This document shows, in pieces, positions 1 to 12,249 of a stretch of 64,000 nucleotides of DNA. A program made the position numbers and the translations under genes. The notes under the pieces are model-generated. The model saw nothing but the letters and a program-made list of their open reading frames with translations, did no database searches and was not told the DNA's origin. How positions within the stretch are numbered: position 1 is the first letter of the stretch; each line of letters starts with the position of its first letter. Source of the stretch: Aselliscus stoliczkanus (lineage: Eukaryota; Chordata; Mammalia; Chiroptera; Hipposideridae). The DNA lies in the NCBI GenBank assembly GCA_033961575.1, contig CM066733.1:64168921-64232920 (forward strand), given 5' to 3'.

Positions 1-480
1 ATTTACAGAAGCTACAAAACAAACTTTTGCTGATAAATATTCTAATAGGACATTCTCGGCACCCAAACTAGGTATTATAATTAATGTCATAGGATCTCTA
101 AGACTTCAAAGAAGACTCTGTTGCACAATTTTTTTCTAAGGAAATATTGATAAGGGCTCTTTTGCAAACCATGGAACCCACTCTAGCTTTTTTTTAGTAG
201 AAAAGGAAATGGCCTAGAAAGTCATTTCCTGGCTTCTGCCTTTGAAGATGCTGGGCCCAAACCAAGCGTGTTTGAATGGTGCTGGGGAGCAAACAAAATA
301 GGACAAATGTCCACTACTCTTGTGAATACTGAAATCAGTTGAAAATACTCTCCAAAATACAAACGTCTGAATAATGAGCCACACGCCCTTTATTATTACT
401 TGTTGACATAGGAAAGAGCCAATTTCTTGCCAGATCATGGGATCTGAGACTATTGAAAAAGACCTTGAATATGAGCAAAC
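1..480. other. Intronic sequence, no gene recognised
   Basis: Unique-looking AT-moderate sequence with no repeat I can name and no coding signal. Open frames overlapping the adjoining CA repeat are artefacts of the repeat. Confidence 0.5.
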
Positions 481-485
481 TAGGT

Positions 486-487
<2 letters not shown>

Positions 488-531
<44 letters not shown>
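488..531 (+). repeat. (AC)22 microsatellite
   Basis: An uninterrupted AC dinucleotide run of about 44 bp, probably length-polymorphic. It generates false poly(Cys-Val) open frames on the minus strand. Confidence 0.97.
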
Positions 532-533
<2 letters not shown>

Positions 534-539
534 AAACTG

Positions 540-2090
540 GCTAATGTGAAAGTTAACCAAAATTAGTAAACAATAGTCAGGGACCATACATGGATTCCAT
601 GAATTTACACAATTTGAATTGAGGCCAGGAGCCATCAGACCCAGGAAGATAGTTCCATCTATTTCATAGTTGAAAAATTGCCCAGACAGGACAAGTGTCT
701 TGGTCAGGGGCACACGGGGGTTAAGGGCATAAACCAACAGGTCAAGGGCAAATGTTTACCATTAGGCATGTTTGTCTTCTAAGACAACATTCTCCTGTCT
801 CAGGAAACCTACCTTCTGGAGCCGTTGTCTAAGGCCTCACAGATTGGCTTGCCCGTTTGAATTGTTGACCTGTCTCACTGGGTGTGCAAAGTTGGTCTGG
901 AAATGAGGTCATTGTTGTGTTTTCAGCTAGTGGCATTTCTGGGCAAACCATGTTGCACCTCTCCACTGCCAGGTGGCCATGTCCCAGCACACTGATGTCA
1001 GGGCACTGCCTGGAGACGCAGTATGTGTCAGCAGCATGCAGCTTGGTGGGAGCTGGGCCAAGCAGTAAACGTCAGGGGATCATTTGACAGAGCAACGCCC
1101 CAAGTGCAGGGGAAGTAAGAAACAGCGAGGGGGTGGAAGCCAGGAATGAGTTCTGCCCATGTGCGCCTCTCCACACGAGGACTTGAGTCCACCACCCTGG
1201 ATATCCTTTCGTGGGTTCTGGCAACAAAGTCTAGAGCCTTGGCCTCCGTGAATATTGCATCATATGCAGAATAGAAATATTAATCATATGTAGTCACCTA
1301 CGAAGATTCTCCAAGAAATTCAGTATGCTTCATCTTACATCTTAATCCTGGGATGACCAGATCTCAATGCCTAGTGGAATGGACAGCGTCAGGTAAGTAT
1401 GGTCCTCTCCACCGAAGGCAGCCTATCCAACCTCATCACCGTTTACAGTGAAGGCCAAGTCCATAGCTCTGGGCACCACACCACATTCAGTTCAATTCCC
1501 TGTCAGTTGGGCACCTACGTCAGGGGTCAGCCTGCTACTATTTTTGTAAATCAAGTTTAATGAAACACAGGCATATGCATCATTTACATATCATCCATGG
1601 CTGCTTTCCTGCTACAGTGGCAGAGTTGGTTGGATAAGTGAGACAGAGATAGTATGGACTGCAAAACTGAAAACACTTACTATGTGAAACTTTACAGAAA
1701 AGTTTGCTGACCCTGGCCTAGGTTACAGGAGCTCCAAGACCCTTTCCAAGGGGATGGTAAACTGCTTGAGAGAGTCTTTTTGGAGTCTCCCTCAGTGTCT
1801 CAGGGCTCAGTGCACAGTAGAATCAAAGAATCAACAACTTCAGATATTTCATCCCATCTCCTTATCCAATCTCTTTATTATAAAGATGGAGAAACCCAAA
1901 TGACTAGTCCAAAATAATAGAATGACAGGAAGCAGAAGCAAAAAGCAAATTTCCTGAGTTCCACTGTATTGCTCTGTCATGCAACAAATATTTGGTGAAT
2001 ATAGAATAAATGTAAAGATACGTGTGGATTTACATAGCAATTTGATCAGTTGGATATAAGCATTTTAGTCTTGAATCTCAAATCTCAGGA
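540..2090. other. Intronic sequence with a diverged hAT/MER-type fragment
   Basis: Mostly unique sequence. The part at about 1525-1725 ends in AAAGTTTGCTGACCCTGGCC, like the terminal repeat of the GGTCAGCAAACTTTT class of old non-autonomous hAT elements, and begins near CAGGGGTCAGCC. No coding exon was seen. Confidence 0.4.
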
Positions 2091-2093
2091 GAA

Positions 2094-2095
<2 letters not shown>

Positions 2096-2133
<38 letters not shown>
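2096..2133 (+). repeat. (GT)n microsatellite
   Basis: A pure GT run of about 38 bp that ends immediately before the left end of the mariner-derived element. Confidence 0.97.
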
Positions 2134-2135
<2 letters not shown>

Positions 2136-2138
2136 CAG

Positions 2139-2498
2139 GTGCAAAAAAATGTATACAAGTGGACACTTTGGTCAACATTGCTCAAGCAGTAGTCTGCTGC
2201 AATCAGAAGTGTCTGGGGCCGGCCGAGTGGCGCGGTGGTTAAGCACTGGCCGGGGAAGCCAGCGGCCCTGGTTCGATCCCACATATGAGGGCCAGTGAAA
2301 CTGCCCTCAAAAAAAAAAAAACAAAAAAGAAAACAGAAGTGTCTGGAAGCAGATGGTAGCCACTTTGAGCATCTCTTGTAATTGCAGAAATCAAATGTGG
2401 CTTGTATTCATCTTTTGTTATCAGGATATATTGACTATTACAATTTTAATACAGTTTTCTTTTCTTAAAATGTGTATACATTTTTTTGGCACCCTCTG
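2139..2498 (+). mobile_element. Non-autonomous mariner element, copy 1, split by a SINE
   Basis: The left end reads GGTGCAAAAAAATGTATACA and the right end is its inverse, TGTATACATTTTTTTGGCAC followed by CCTCTG and then TA. Reading across the SINE, the plus strand decodes TLVNIAQAVVCCNQKCLEAD then GSHFEHLL and a TAA stop at 2379-2381. HFEHLL-stop is typical of mariner transposase C-termini. Without the SINE and its target duplication it is about 230 bp, so it is an internal deletion derivative and not an active transposon. The first bases of the left terminal repeat look eroded next to the GT repeat. Confidence 0.75.
2217..2333 (+). mobile_element. Bat tRNA-derived SINE, short form, in the mariner element
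   Basis: It begins GGCCGGCCGAGTGGCGCGG with a tRNA-like box A and box B (GGTTCGATCCC), ends at CTGCCCTC and carries an A-rich tail. Perfect 13-bp target duplications CAGAAGTGTCTGG flank it at 2204-2216 and 2334-2346. This shows retrotransposition into an already resident mariner copy. Confidence 0.92.
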
Positions 2499-2527
2499 TA
2501 TATATAATATATGTATGTAGAATATAC

Positions 2528-2554
2528 GTGTGTGTGTGTGTGTGTGTGTGTGTG
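2528..2554 (+). repeat. (TG)n microsatellite
   Basis: A short TG run directly after an AT-rich stretch that follows the mariner element. Confidence 0.95.
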
Positions 2555-3930
2555 AATAATAAAATGATGGTTCACATGCTGTCTTGTAAGAAACAGCCAG
2601 CCGTGAGGAGAAGATCCATCTGAGCTGTGACTGTAAGTTCCCCATTGTCAGTTGGTTGCCATCCTATTTGCTTGAACCAAATCACTGAAACAAATCATCA
2701 CCAAGCCTCGGGAGCAGAGCCATGGCCCAGGTCATCTTTTTCTCCATCCCTGGCCCCTTTTCTCAGCCCCTAGAAAACCGTCCTCCCCTCACGTCAAACC
2801 CTTCATCAACTAGTTGCCCCTGATAACCACTCCTTTCCCCTCCTCCATTATACATTGGGAGGTGCTCCTTCACTCCAAAATGTTAAACAGCCAGGCGTTC
2901 CCGCCGAGGGCCATTTATCTCCCACTCTGGAATGATACGTGCGTCAACCGTGATAGTGTAATTCTTGGCACACTGATAGAAAAATGTTTGCTGAAGAGTG
3001 TTAGGCCTTGATAAGCTTCAAATAGCTTTTTAAAGGTGACCTAATGTGGGAGAAGGGCCAGAAAGGATCGTCCATGGTTTTGCTTTAGTGGTGCCCTTAT
3101 TCTCCTGGTCACAAAAAGCGCCTGGGGTCCCTTTATCACCTGTTCTTTCCAGAATCTGCTCTGATGACTGGTCTGTTGCGGGGAGAGGTAGGTAGCTTCC
3201 TTCTGCTTCTCTGCCTCAGCTTAGCTGGGACTCTTCCATCATGTCCCACCCCTGAATTGAACCCCAAGTCTTTCCCTTTCTATGATGCAGAAATCTCTGC
3301 TCAGTCCCTTCCCAATACCATTGCTTCAAGCTCCTGTAGCTTCAAACTTGCCCTTGGCTCACAGTCCTCCTGTGGGTCTGGTGGCTGCCTTACTCCATCC
3401 ACCCCCAGGCTGCAGGCTCTGCCAGGACCCAAGAGTGTCTGTTCTGTGCACCTCACTCTCTACCAGACCCCGCTATTTATTGAGGAACCTGGTAGGTAGA
3501 CCTCAACAAATAGCTGCCGCATGGAAAAGTGCATTTCAAGCAACTTTGACTTTAATTTTGTTATTTTGGGTTGTCAACATACTTAAAAGATGTAGTTTCG
3601 AAGTCGGCCAGGACTGAGCCTGAATCATAACTCGACCGCTTTCCACGAGACCCCTGAAGAAAGACTTAACTTTTCCAAGCCCCATATTTCTCCTCTACTA
3701 AATTCACAATATACCTCCCCCATGGCATTGTGGTATTAGGGATACTGAATTCACTAGAGTGGCTAACACAATCTTTAGAATGTAGCAGCTGCTCAAAAAA
3801 AATGTATTTGTTATAATGCCATCCACTGTCTTGATACCTTAGATCATGTCACGTGTCTCAGAATGATTCAGGAAGGGCCTGGCATTGGCGAGGCTGGGTC
3901 CCCATAGACTAAACTTCAGCCAAGTTTCAT
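2555..3930. other. Intronic sequence with possible L2-like stretch
   Basis: No gene. The C/T-rich plus-strand text at about 3160-3500 looks like decayed L2, but I cannot align it convincingly. Overlapping open frames of about 111 codons here have no protein character. Confidence 0.4.
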
Positions 3931-3934
3931 CTCC

Positions 3935-5065
3935 ACTCTGACTTCAGGCTGCTGTGTGGCATTATAACAGCCTAACCTCTCTGGGCCTCAGTGTCTTGTA
4001 GCAGGCTCCTTGGAAGCTACTAGAATGCTGTGAGGATTCAATGGAATCCAGTGAATTCCATGAGAAAAAAAATGTGGTTAATTTCCTTCCAATTTATTAT
4101 TGTTCATGTTTAGAGTGCCTTGGAAAACTGTCTATAATGTCCTTTTATTTTATTGTGGGAATTTCCAAATATCTGTAAATGAGTCTACTTCTTAGTAGTA
4201 GAGAAGGATTGCTGGAATGAACATAAGGTTTCTTTTAAGTCAAGGGCTTCATCCTTGCAAAGATGAGCTTCAGAGTGTACCCTAGAATGCTGAGGCACTT
4301 TGGCCAATGGCCACCTCTTGGGTAAAATGTTTGCCTTTGGTAGCCACCCCCATATCACTCCCTGCCTTGACAGACATCTAGCACAGCACATGCAGTACCC
4401 CAATGGTACTCCTGACCTCTGTCTATCCCTCCTCCTATTTCTCTTCCTCCTGCCTCCTGATGAAGCAATCCTGGGTAATGTGGCAGCTGGGGCTACTGTG
4501 TCCATGTGTATCGCCCATTCAGGACAGCACATGTTTTAATGGGGGACATGACTTAAAACAAAGGGGTCAAACAATGGGTGCGAATTGATGTTCCTGTGGC
4601 AGAGAAGTGGGAAGGAGACTTGAGAACAGGTGGGTCTTTAGGTGGCTCCAACTCCCCTATCTGGAAATTACTTGGTTTGCCTAAGCATGGTGATCAGCCT
4701 TGACCTTGGATTATTCATTGTGACCTATGGAGAATTAAGGAAAGACAAAACCTTGGGCATCCTGCTGTAACTGTCATTAAAAAAAAAAACGTCTCTTGCT
4801 TTAGCACAAGCATTTTCTTTTGACAGCTGGGAGGGTCTGGGTGAAGGAGGCAGTAGACAGCACAGATTCTGATACCCCAGGGTGGGATTTCAATTTACTG
4901 AATTCTGTGTTCCATATGCCCTAGCTCTGTGGCCTTCGTCTGTGACCCAGTCTCTCTGAGCTTCAGTTTCCTCATCAGTACCTTCGGAGTAATAACAGGA
5001 CCTACCCATTGAATTCAAGGAGTTAATGTAAGCAAGGTTCAGAACAGCATCTAGCCACGGCTACT
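3935..5065 (+). repeat. Two MIR fragments with unique sequence between
   Basis: Plus-strand MIR core text occurs at about 3935-4060 (CTAACCTCTCTGGGCCTCAG and GCTGTGAGGATTCAATGG) and at about 4895-5065 (TTCAGTTTCCTCATCAGT and following). The region between them, including a 4185-4590 stretch open in several frames, shows no recognised feature. Confidence 0.55.
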
Positions 5066-8000
5066 ATTGCTCAGTTTCCAAACTCATCTCTGACTTCTGA
5101 AAACACAGAGAAACTCATGAGACCAAAAAGGACTGGGGAATAAAGAGTGATTCTTTTACTTTATAAGTCAAGTCAGTTCCCGCTGTCTCTTTTACCTTTT
5201 TATCCCTGCCATCCCTCCCAATCTCTGTTCCACTTCAAGCACCTTATACTCTGAGGGTGGGGATGAGCAACTGTGCCAAAAACAAAACAAAACAAAACAA
5301 AAAAAACAAAAAAAACCTATGACTGTTTTAATAATTCCACAGGGCATGGAGCAGATTCTAAAGTCAAGGGCTAATATTTAAGAAAACTGGAATATTTATG
5401 TTCATTAGAGTGATCTGGGAGCAGCTGGAAGGTTCACTGTCCCTTCAATTTTTCTCCCACGTTTTCATGTCATAGTGCTATAAATTTCCACCATTAGACT
5501 CACTCCCATGGGCCCTAATTAGGTTATGGGCAGTGTTTCTCTAATGGACTGTGCATCAGAATCCCTGGGGCACTAGTTAACCACAGATGTCTGTCACCCC
5601 CTCCCCTGAAGGCTGATTCATAAGTCAGTGCTGGAATTTGGAAAGCACCCCGAGTGGTTCATATCACGCGCAGCTGGGAACCCCAGCTCTGGTAGACTGC
5701 TCAGGCCTGGAGTCGGGGTCTCCAGGTTCCTTCCTCAGCTTGTGCAGAGCAATACAGTACAGGCTACAGGAGGTCATCTTGTCTGTGATGAGGATTAAAT
5801 CTCTTCCTTCCTCAAAGGGACTGTGTGATGATAAAAATCAAGAAGAGACTCAAAAATGCTTCAGAAAGTATATGGACCCATAAGGAACCATTTTAAGAGA
5901 GTATAGGAAATAAGATGGGGAGAGGGGATGCAGGCCTAGATTGGAGTGTCTTCAATATCAGCTTGAAGCAGTTGAACCTGATCTAGCAGGTGGGGGAATG
6001 GGTGTGATAAAGGGAGTATTCTAGGATGATTAAGCTAATGGTGGACAGGGTGAGAGAGACTGCAGGCAGGAGATCATCTTAGGTGGTGATGAGTTGATGA
6101 GGTGGTAGGAAATGGGGAAATATATCATTTCTATGACAGAGACAGGTTTGTTGTTTGCCAAACCTGCTTCCCCCTTTTTTTCCTGGGAACACGGCTAGAT
6201 GACACTTGAGTTCTGAACTATGGAAAGTGGACGGAAGGGATTTTGGCCACTTCCATGCAAGACCATGCAAACCTTCCATGCATGGAAGACACCTTGGGTC
6301 TTCCACCTGGGCTGGGAACACAGAGTCCGGCAGAGAAGTTGACGGCCTTTGGGTGTGGCTAGATACAGAGTGGACGGGGCCTGAGTAGGGAAGATTATTC
6401 ATCAAGACCGGTATTGAGCCATTATGTGTACAAATTCATGGACTGTTGTTTCAGCAGTGTGGCGTACACTGATCAACACAATGCCTTACATCTGAACAGT
6501 GAGAACTCTAATTTACAAAAGGGACTTGTGTTTCTTATCTTATTTGACACTTACAATAATCCTGCTAGACAGATCATATCTCTGTTATACTCAAGAAGTA
6601 CCCGAACCAGGAGAGGTCACGTAACTTTCTCCATGGTGGCTCCCCTCTCCTGGAGTCCTGTGGTCAAGCCCTGCCCAGAACCCTTTATCGCCAAAGGAAA
6701 AACACTGAAGCATTTGTGATAAAGAACCACAGGCATATGGGTCTTTACCTTTCCAGGCAAATTGAAAAGACACTGTGGATCCTAGATTTTGTAATATGAC
6801 TATAAAATGCCACAGTACCCAAATGAAAAAAATGGATAAAAAGCCTGTGAGATTGTCCCTCCCCCTACCTGCTGCTCACTGATAGGATTAGGAAGCACAG
6901 GTGAGCACTGAAGGGAGCGGGGCTTGGGCTGAATCAAGAAACCTATGCCTGTTGCCATGACAACCTCCCAAATTGGATTTTTAAGAGGCATAGTTTATGT
7001 TTTCCTTCATTCTAGGCAATAGGTCCCCAATCTGATTCCATTCACTATGCAAGCTCCCCTCTATCACCTTTTGTGTTTTCCCTCCAGTCTGATATTTGTT
7101 TCTTTCACCTTTATCATAGGATAATGCTAAACAGAAGTGGCAAATATCATCTTAAGATTCAGAAAGGTTGATGTAGGATGTAGAGTTACCAGCACCAAAC
7201 TTCTACACACTACAGCCTGCGGGGTAGTGAGCCGAGACACTTCAGCATACCTCTCCTTGGAGGCAACAGCACTGGTGCACCATGTTAGATAATTAAGCAC
7301 TTCCCTGTCTTTTAAAATGTAAGTGCCTCACAAGCAGGTAGTAGGTAGCACATGCACTCTTCCACATTATACATAAAAGCCCCCAATTGCTCAGCATGCC
7401 ATTGGAGTTGCCTCCCAATCCAACCCTAACTTAGATTTCCGTCCACCTTCCCAACATCCCTTTACACTCCCATTGCCACAGCCAAGCAGAATACTTCGTT
7501 CTTCCATTGACACATGCTTCCGTTTCTTCTTTCCACATGAGCCACTGGCCACGACGTTCCCTTCATCTAGGACATTACATTTATTTCCTACCTCTTCGAT
7601 CAGTTCATCACCTTGGCTCACTCCATTTCCGCCTCAACCCTCCCTCTCAAATGGGCATTGTCTGAAGCTCAACCCATATTACTGTACTGTACTCCTTCTC
7701 CATGCTCCCTCCTCCAGGGAACATATTGCTGCAACTTACTCAGCCTGAAGCAGAAGTTCAAATCCACATTCCTAGCCCTGACCTTCCTTCCATTCTTAGT
7801 TCTGATTTTCCAGCACGTTAAGGGACATCTGCACTTATCTGGCCTAGCTTCACCTCAAACAAAACAGTTGTAAAATCACATTATCCTCATTAATGACAAC
7901 TCCCTTCCTCACCGCTCTATTTCTGTCATAGTCATAGTCTTTCAGGGTTAAAAGGAACATGAAAGCTCAAGCTCAATTAGTGTATCTGCACTCAGTCCAG

Positions 8001-8450
8001 GTACAACATCTTTGACAATAATGGTCAGGCCCATCGATGGTATCGCCATCCCAAATCTGGAAGCCAGTCTCTCCAGAGGTGAATTTACCAGGAAATATAT
8101 GTGCACACATTCCTTCCAAGGCCTGGGCTCAACTTTGTATGCACATCCCTCTTTCAAAGCATAGTCTTCCTTTCAGCCCTGGTTTGGGCTCATTATCACC
8201 TCCAGACAGGAGGGCAGGCAAGAATCCTCCTTTATCAGCCTCTGCCTCGAGGCTCTCCTTATTTTAAGGCAGTCACAGTGAATACAGTCATAAGAGAAAT
8301 GGCAAAAACAACAGCAGCTCGCAGTTTATCTCACTTCTCTTCCTTAAATCCAAACAGCATGTATTTCAAAATGTTAGAGTATGAATTTTTCTGATAAGAG
8401 GAAGTCCAGGCTAGATGACTTCTGAGAGGTTTCTCCAAATTAGAAAGTCT
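5066..8450. other. Intronic sequence; AAAAC repeat, hAT and L2 remnants
   Basis: An A-rich AAAAC repeat lies at 5277-5316. A MER5-like hAT remnant lies at about 5525-5640 (CATCAGAATCCCTGGGGCAC). Decayed L2-like, C/T-rich plus-strand text runs at about 7330-7900. The rest is unassigned. No exon of CLIC5 or another gene was recognised. Confidence 0.4.
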
Positions 8451-8459
8451 ATGATTGTG

Positions 8460-8740
8460 TAAATGTTGACCCCATTTTACAGAAGAGAAAACTTGGTCTT
8501 AAAGAAAGTCACACAACCACAGTGCGGGGAGTGGAGTCAATGGAATTGTAATAGATACCAGGGGGGGTGGGTGGATTGGGGGAGGAGGGTGGTCACTTTG
8601 TGAGGGGTGAAAAGTGTAACTATTGCATTGTTTTGTACACCTGAAACTACAAAAAAAAGTCACACAACCAATGTGTGGCAGAGCCAGAAGTGGAATCCGG
8701 GTCTTCTTACTTCGAGTTCATTAATCTTCCCACCATATCA
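8460..8740 (-). repeat. MIR interrupted by a truncated L1
   Basis: The antisense MIR core (CCCATTTTACAGAAGAGAAA, then after the interruption GTGGCAGAGCCAGAAGTGG) is split at 8520-8655 by the L1 3' end. Confidence 0.65.
8520..8655 (+). mobile_element. 5'-truncated L1 3' end
   Basis: A 136-bp insert ends TTGTACACCTGAAACTAC plus an A-tail, as in carnivore and bat L1 3' ends. It contains a G-rich polypurine stretch at about 8560-8590. Perfect 15-bp target duplications AAAGTCACACAACCA lie at 8505-8519 and 8656-8670. Confidence 0.8.
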
Positions 8741-10960
8741 TGCAATTCAGCTTAGGAGCCTTTCTAAACAGGGACCAAATCAAACTCCTACCCTGTGTAG
8801 AAACTTCTGATTACTCTTCATTACTTACAAGAGGGCATAAACAACCCCACTTACCTGACATCAAAACCGTTCCCACGGTTTCTTCTTTTTTTTTTCTACC
8901 TTATTTCCAACTGCACCCCTCCACATACCAATCTCTTGGCCACTCTTTGTATACGCATTGGGTCCCGAGCATCCTACCTCCATTCTATTGCTGGACCTGA
9001 AATGGTAACCCACTCCTAGCCACTCTGTGCCTCCTAATCATTTTTCAAAGCACAACTCGGCCCCCACCTCCCCTCAGACTAGGCCTGGAGACCTCCTCCA
9101 AGCCATGCTGCTCCCTCTGTCTGTACCCTTCCTTTCATATCCTACCACTCATATGGCACTGGTACATCCTTGCACATTTAAATCTCAACTGCAAATTCAT
9201 GGACTACTGGGACCCATCTTCTTTGACACCCCCTCCCCACTTTCAGCTTTCACAGAGCCTACCTAACTCAGAGTAAGTGGCTCCATACACATCTTTGTTA
9301 ATGGGTTGAATGATTATTTTCAATCTCTTAACTCCCTAGTGTTTTATCTTACTAATATTTCCTTCTGTGCTTAGCTTTTAAAATTCCTTGTCACTCCTAT
9401 ATCATAAAAAAGAAGAAAAAAAAAACATTACCAAGGAAGAAAAGCAAGTTATAAAAGAAAGGTCAAAAGCATTCCTTCCCTCCCTTTTCTGGTTTATTTC
9501 TGGTCAATCTGAGGTGATTCATGCTAACAAGCATATTTCCCTCAGCCTCCTCCATCCTATGAAATGTAGGCTTTCAGTGGAGACTGGACGTCCTCTTGCC
9601 CTTTGGGTGCCCCTCTGGCTAGTTCAGCCCCATTTACCCATGGTCTCAGCCAATGGTTCTGTGATGAATCCCAGAATCACCAGGGGAAGTTTGTTAAGGA
9701 TATAGATGCCTGGGCCTCACCCTGACCTCCTGAGCCTGAATCCCTGGGGACAGGACCTGGGCAAGTCCATGTGAAGGAGCTTGGCAGTGACTTTTTCACA
9801 CCCCAAAGGCTGAGCACCACTGGCCTAGCCATTGTTCACCATGAGCGCTACAATGAATATCATTCAAAGGCTTTCCCATGCCAGTGGAGCTAGAAGGTAC
9901 TTTCAGAGGTTAACAACTCCATTCCTTTTTCCCGGAAAAGAGTCATTTAAGTTCTCATAGCAGACTATCTATCTTATTTATCTCCAAAGAATTTCACATT
10001 TCAGAAGTAAGATACTCCTTGAATAATCATATAAGCTTCCAAAGGTGATATGCACACAGGGCGCTGGCAGTTGGAGCTGACCCCTCGGAACACCAGCGTG
10101 GGCAGATCTCAGACACCCCTGGGGACGGGGAGAACCCTTTCGCTGACACATCTTCACAAAACCCATGCTTAACCACTTTGCTTCTTCACCATTTCTCATC
10201 CTCCAGCCTTGATGACAAAGATACATGAGGCCACCTCCCAGGTAATAGTTTGAAAAGATAGCAGATATTGAGAATCTGTTATTTTTTGTGTGTAGCCCAG
10301 ATAGATAATAAGTATAAACATGTGTGCATATTTTCTATGAGAGCAACTATGGCTGTGCAGAGCTGGAAGGCTGCTGAGGAGAGAGTGGGAACATCTGCAC
10401 AGAGGGCCCAGGGATCCTTTTGGAACTAAAGGACCAAGACTTTTTTGTCACCTTAGGGTCAAACTTATAGGCACCTTTCAAGTGAGCCTGGAGCAGCCCT
10501 GCCCAGAGCCTAGTGACAGGACAGGAATGAAGCCCCTGAAATAACATCCCCATGCAGCTTAAATGGGGGGCCCAAGTGCAGCACCCCCAGTGATGCACCC
10601 TGGCCCAGCCCCCAGAGCTTTGTGGGAGCTACCTTGGATGAGCTTCCCTTGAGGCTGAAGAACTCAACAATTGGTCAGAGAGCTGCCCTTATTCTGTGGT
10701 CAGACCAACCATATTACTTCAGAGAGTGGCTTCTGAGGTCTCCAGCTCTCAGAGCCGCAGCCCCATCAGAGGCAGTCAGACCCAGTGATGGTGTCACTGC
10801 ACTCCAGCTCCCAGTGGGCTGTGTGCCGGCTCCAGGAATGGGACAATGGCAGATAGGACTGAGGCTCTGACTTCTTGGACACATCAAAGGAGGGAAGCTC
10901 ATGGGCTTGGCTTCTTGCCATTTGATGATACTGGGCCTGCAGAAGAGGCTTTACTTATAC
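8741..10960. other. L2 and MER5-like remnants; otherwise unassigned
   Basis: Plus-strand L2 3' text runs at about 8790-9330 (coding-like C/T-rich sequence with TTTCAAAGCACAACTC and TGGCACTGGTACATCC). A MER5-like hAT remnant lies at about 9650-9830, containing CCCAGAATCACCAGGGG and ending GAGCACCACTGG. The remainder has no recognised content. Confidence 0.5.
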
Positions 10961-10964
10961 CCCA

Positions 10965-11140
10965 GACTCATACATAGCTCTTTCAGTGCTCACACCAACC
11001 TCATGAAATATATGTTGCCCTTACCAGCATTGCACTGGTCAGACAACTGTGACCCAGAGAGGCTAAGTAGCTTGTCCTAGACCACACAGCAGGTAACCCA
11101 CAAACTGACACCTAAAGCTGCACTCTTCTACTGCCCCTCC
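10965..11140 (-). repeat. MIR fragment
   Basis: Antisense MIR: GACCCAGAGAGGCTAAGTAG, CTTGTCCTAGACCACACAGC and surrounding text. Confidence 0.7.
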
Positions 11141-12060
11141 TACAACCACTAACATGGGCTCAGCACCAGAGAACTCAAGAGGAACCAAGAGTGAAAATCT
11201 TTGGACCTGACTGTTTAAATTGATGAACTTTTTGTCCTGTTTGGAAGAGAGTCAACGAACACCTAGAGAAACAACACAAGTCGGCAGGGAAGCAGAAGTT
11301 GACACCACTGACAGTGGCCTTCAACATTTGCAGATCCCCAATCCTCACTCCCATGACCTGCCAAATAACACCTGAGTTGTGCATCAGTCGACCTTTGACA
11401 CTAACACTCCCGTGGATGTGGATGTGTTACCAGGAAAAGATGCACTCACTAACATCACGGAGAGGATGAATTTGTGTATTGGATTATTGACCACAGATCA
11501 GTACCTGGAGCTGGTGGGAAAGAAAAACAGTTGCTTAATGTGATGAAGCAAATGTCAAAACCTAACGAGTCCTTGCTTAGGCAAGACGCCCAAGGAGAAC
11601 AGGCAACCAGTGGGCTGCAGGAGTCTGAGAGGGAATGCCACAAGATTTGATCTCATCTGTTCTGGAAGTCAGATGACCACACCATGGGTCACCATGACTT
11701 GACTTGGCCCTAGACCACTATCAGAGCATGTCAGATCACTCAGTAAATGAAACAACTGGTCATTTCCATCAGACAATCAGCAGGACTCTTTTCTATTTCT
11801 CCCATGCTGCACTGATGGCTATTGCTAGACCAATCCCAGGCACTGATTATTCTGGAGTCCTATATAGATAGGGCTTTATAGTGAGTCAGCATCCGTCAAC
11901 TGAGCACCAATTGGGTGCAAGCTCTCTATCAAAACACAATCCAGATCATGATGCTCCAAAGCAGTTAGAAGCTCTGGATATTAATCCACCGTGGCCAGGC
12001 CACCTCTTTAGGCTGTGGCAGAAGCTGCATGCTAACAGACCCACCTCTGATTATGACTCA
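11141..12060. other. Unassigned; weak protein-like remnant
   Basis: At about 11212-11490 the plus strand reads for long stretches in one frame with a single in-frame TGA, giving text such as NFLSCLEESQRTPRETTQVG. I recognise no family. It could be a decayed retrocopy or chance; see the finding on this region. Confidence 0.25.
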
Positions 12061-12064
12061 GTGT

Positions 12065-12245
12065 CTTTCCACTAGAGCCACACACTGGAGTCACCTGGAG
12101 TGGAGATAAAATATTGTGTCTGGGTCCCACCCACAGAAACTTTGGTGTAATTGGCCTGGGCAACAGCCTGGCATTGGGAGTTTTAAAATCTCCCCAAATG
12201 ATTTGAATATGTAGCCAAGGTTGAGAACCACTGGTTTCTATTGAA
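12065..12245. repeat. MER5-like hAT remnant
   Basis: GGAGTCACCTGGAG, TGGGTCCCACCC, GCATTGGGAG and the terminal GGTTGAGAACCACTGG match the CAGTGGTTCTCAA class of small non-autonomous hAT elements. Exact subfamily not assigned. Confidence 0.6.
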
Positions 12246-12249
12246 GCCC

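Noticed and set aside
214..737. Poly(Cys-Val) open frames
   Set aside because: They are translations of the AC microsatellite.
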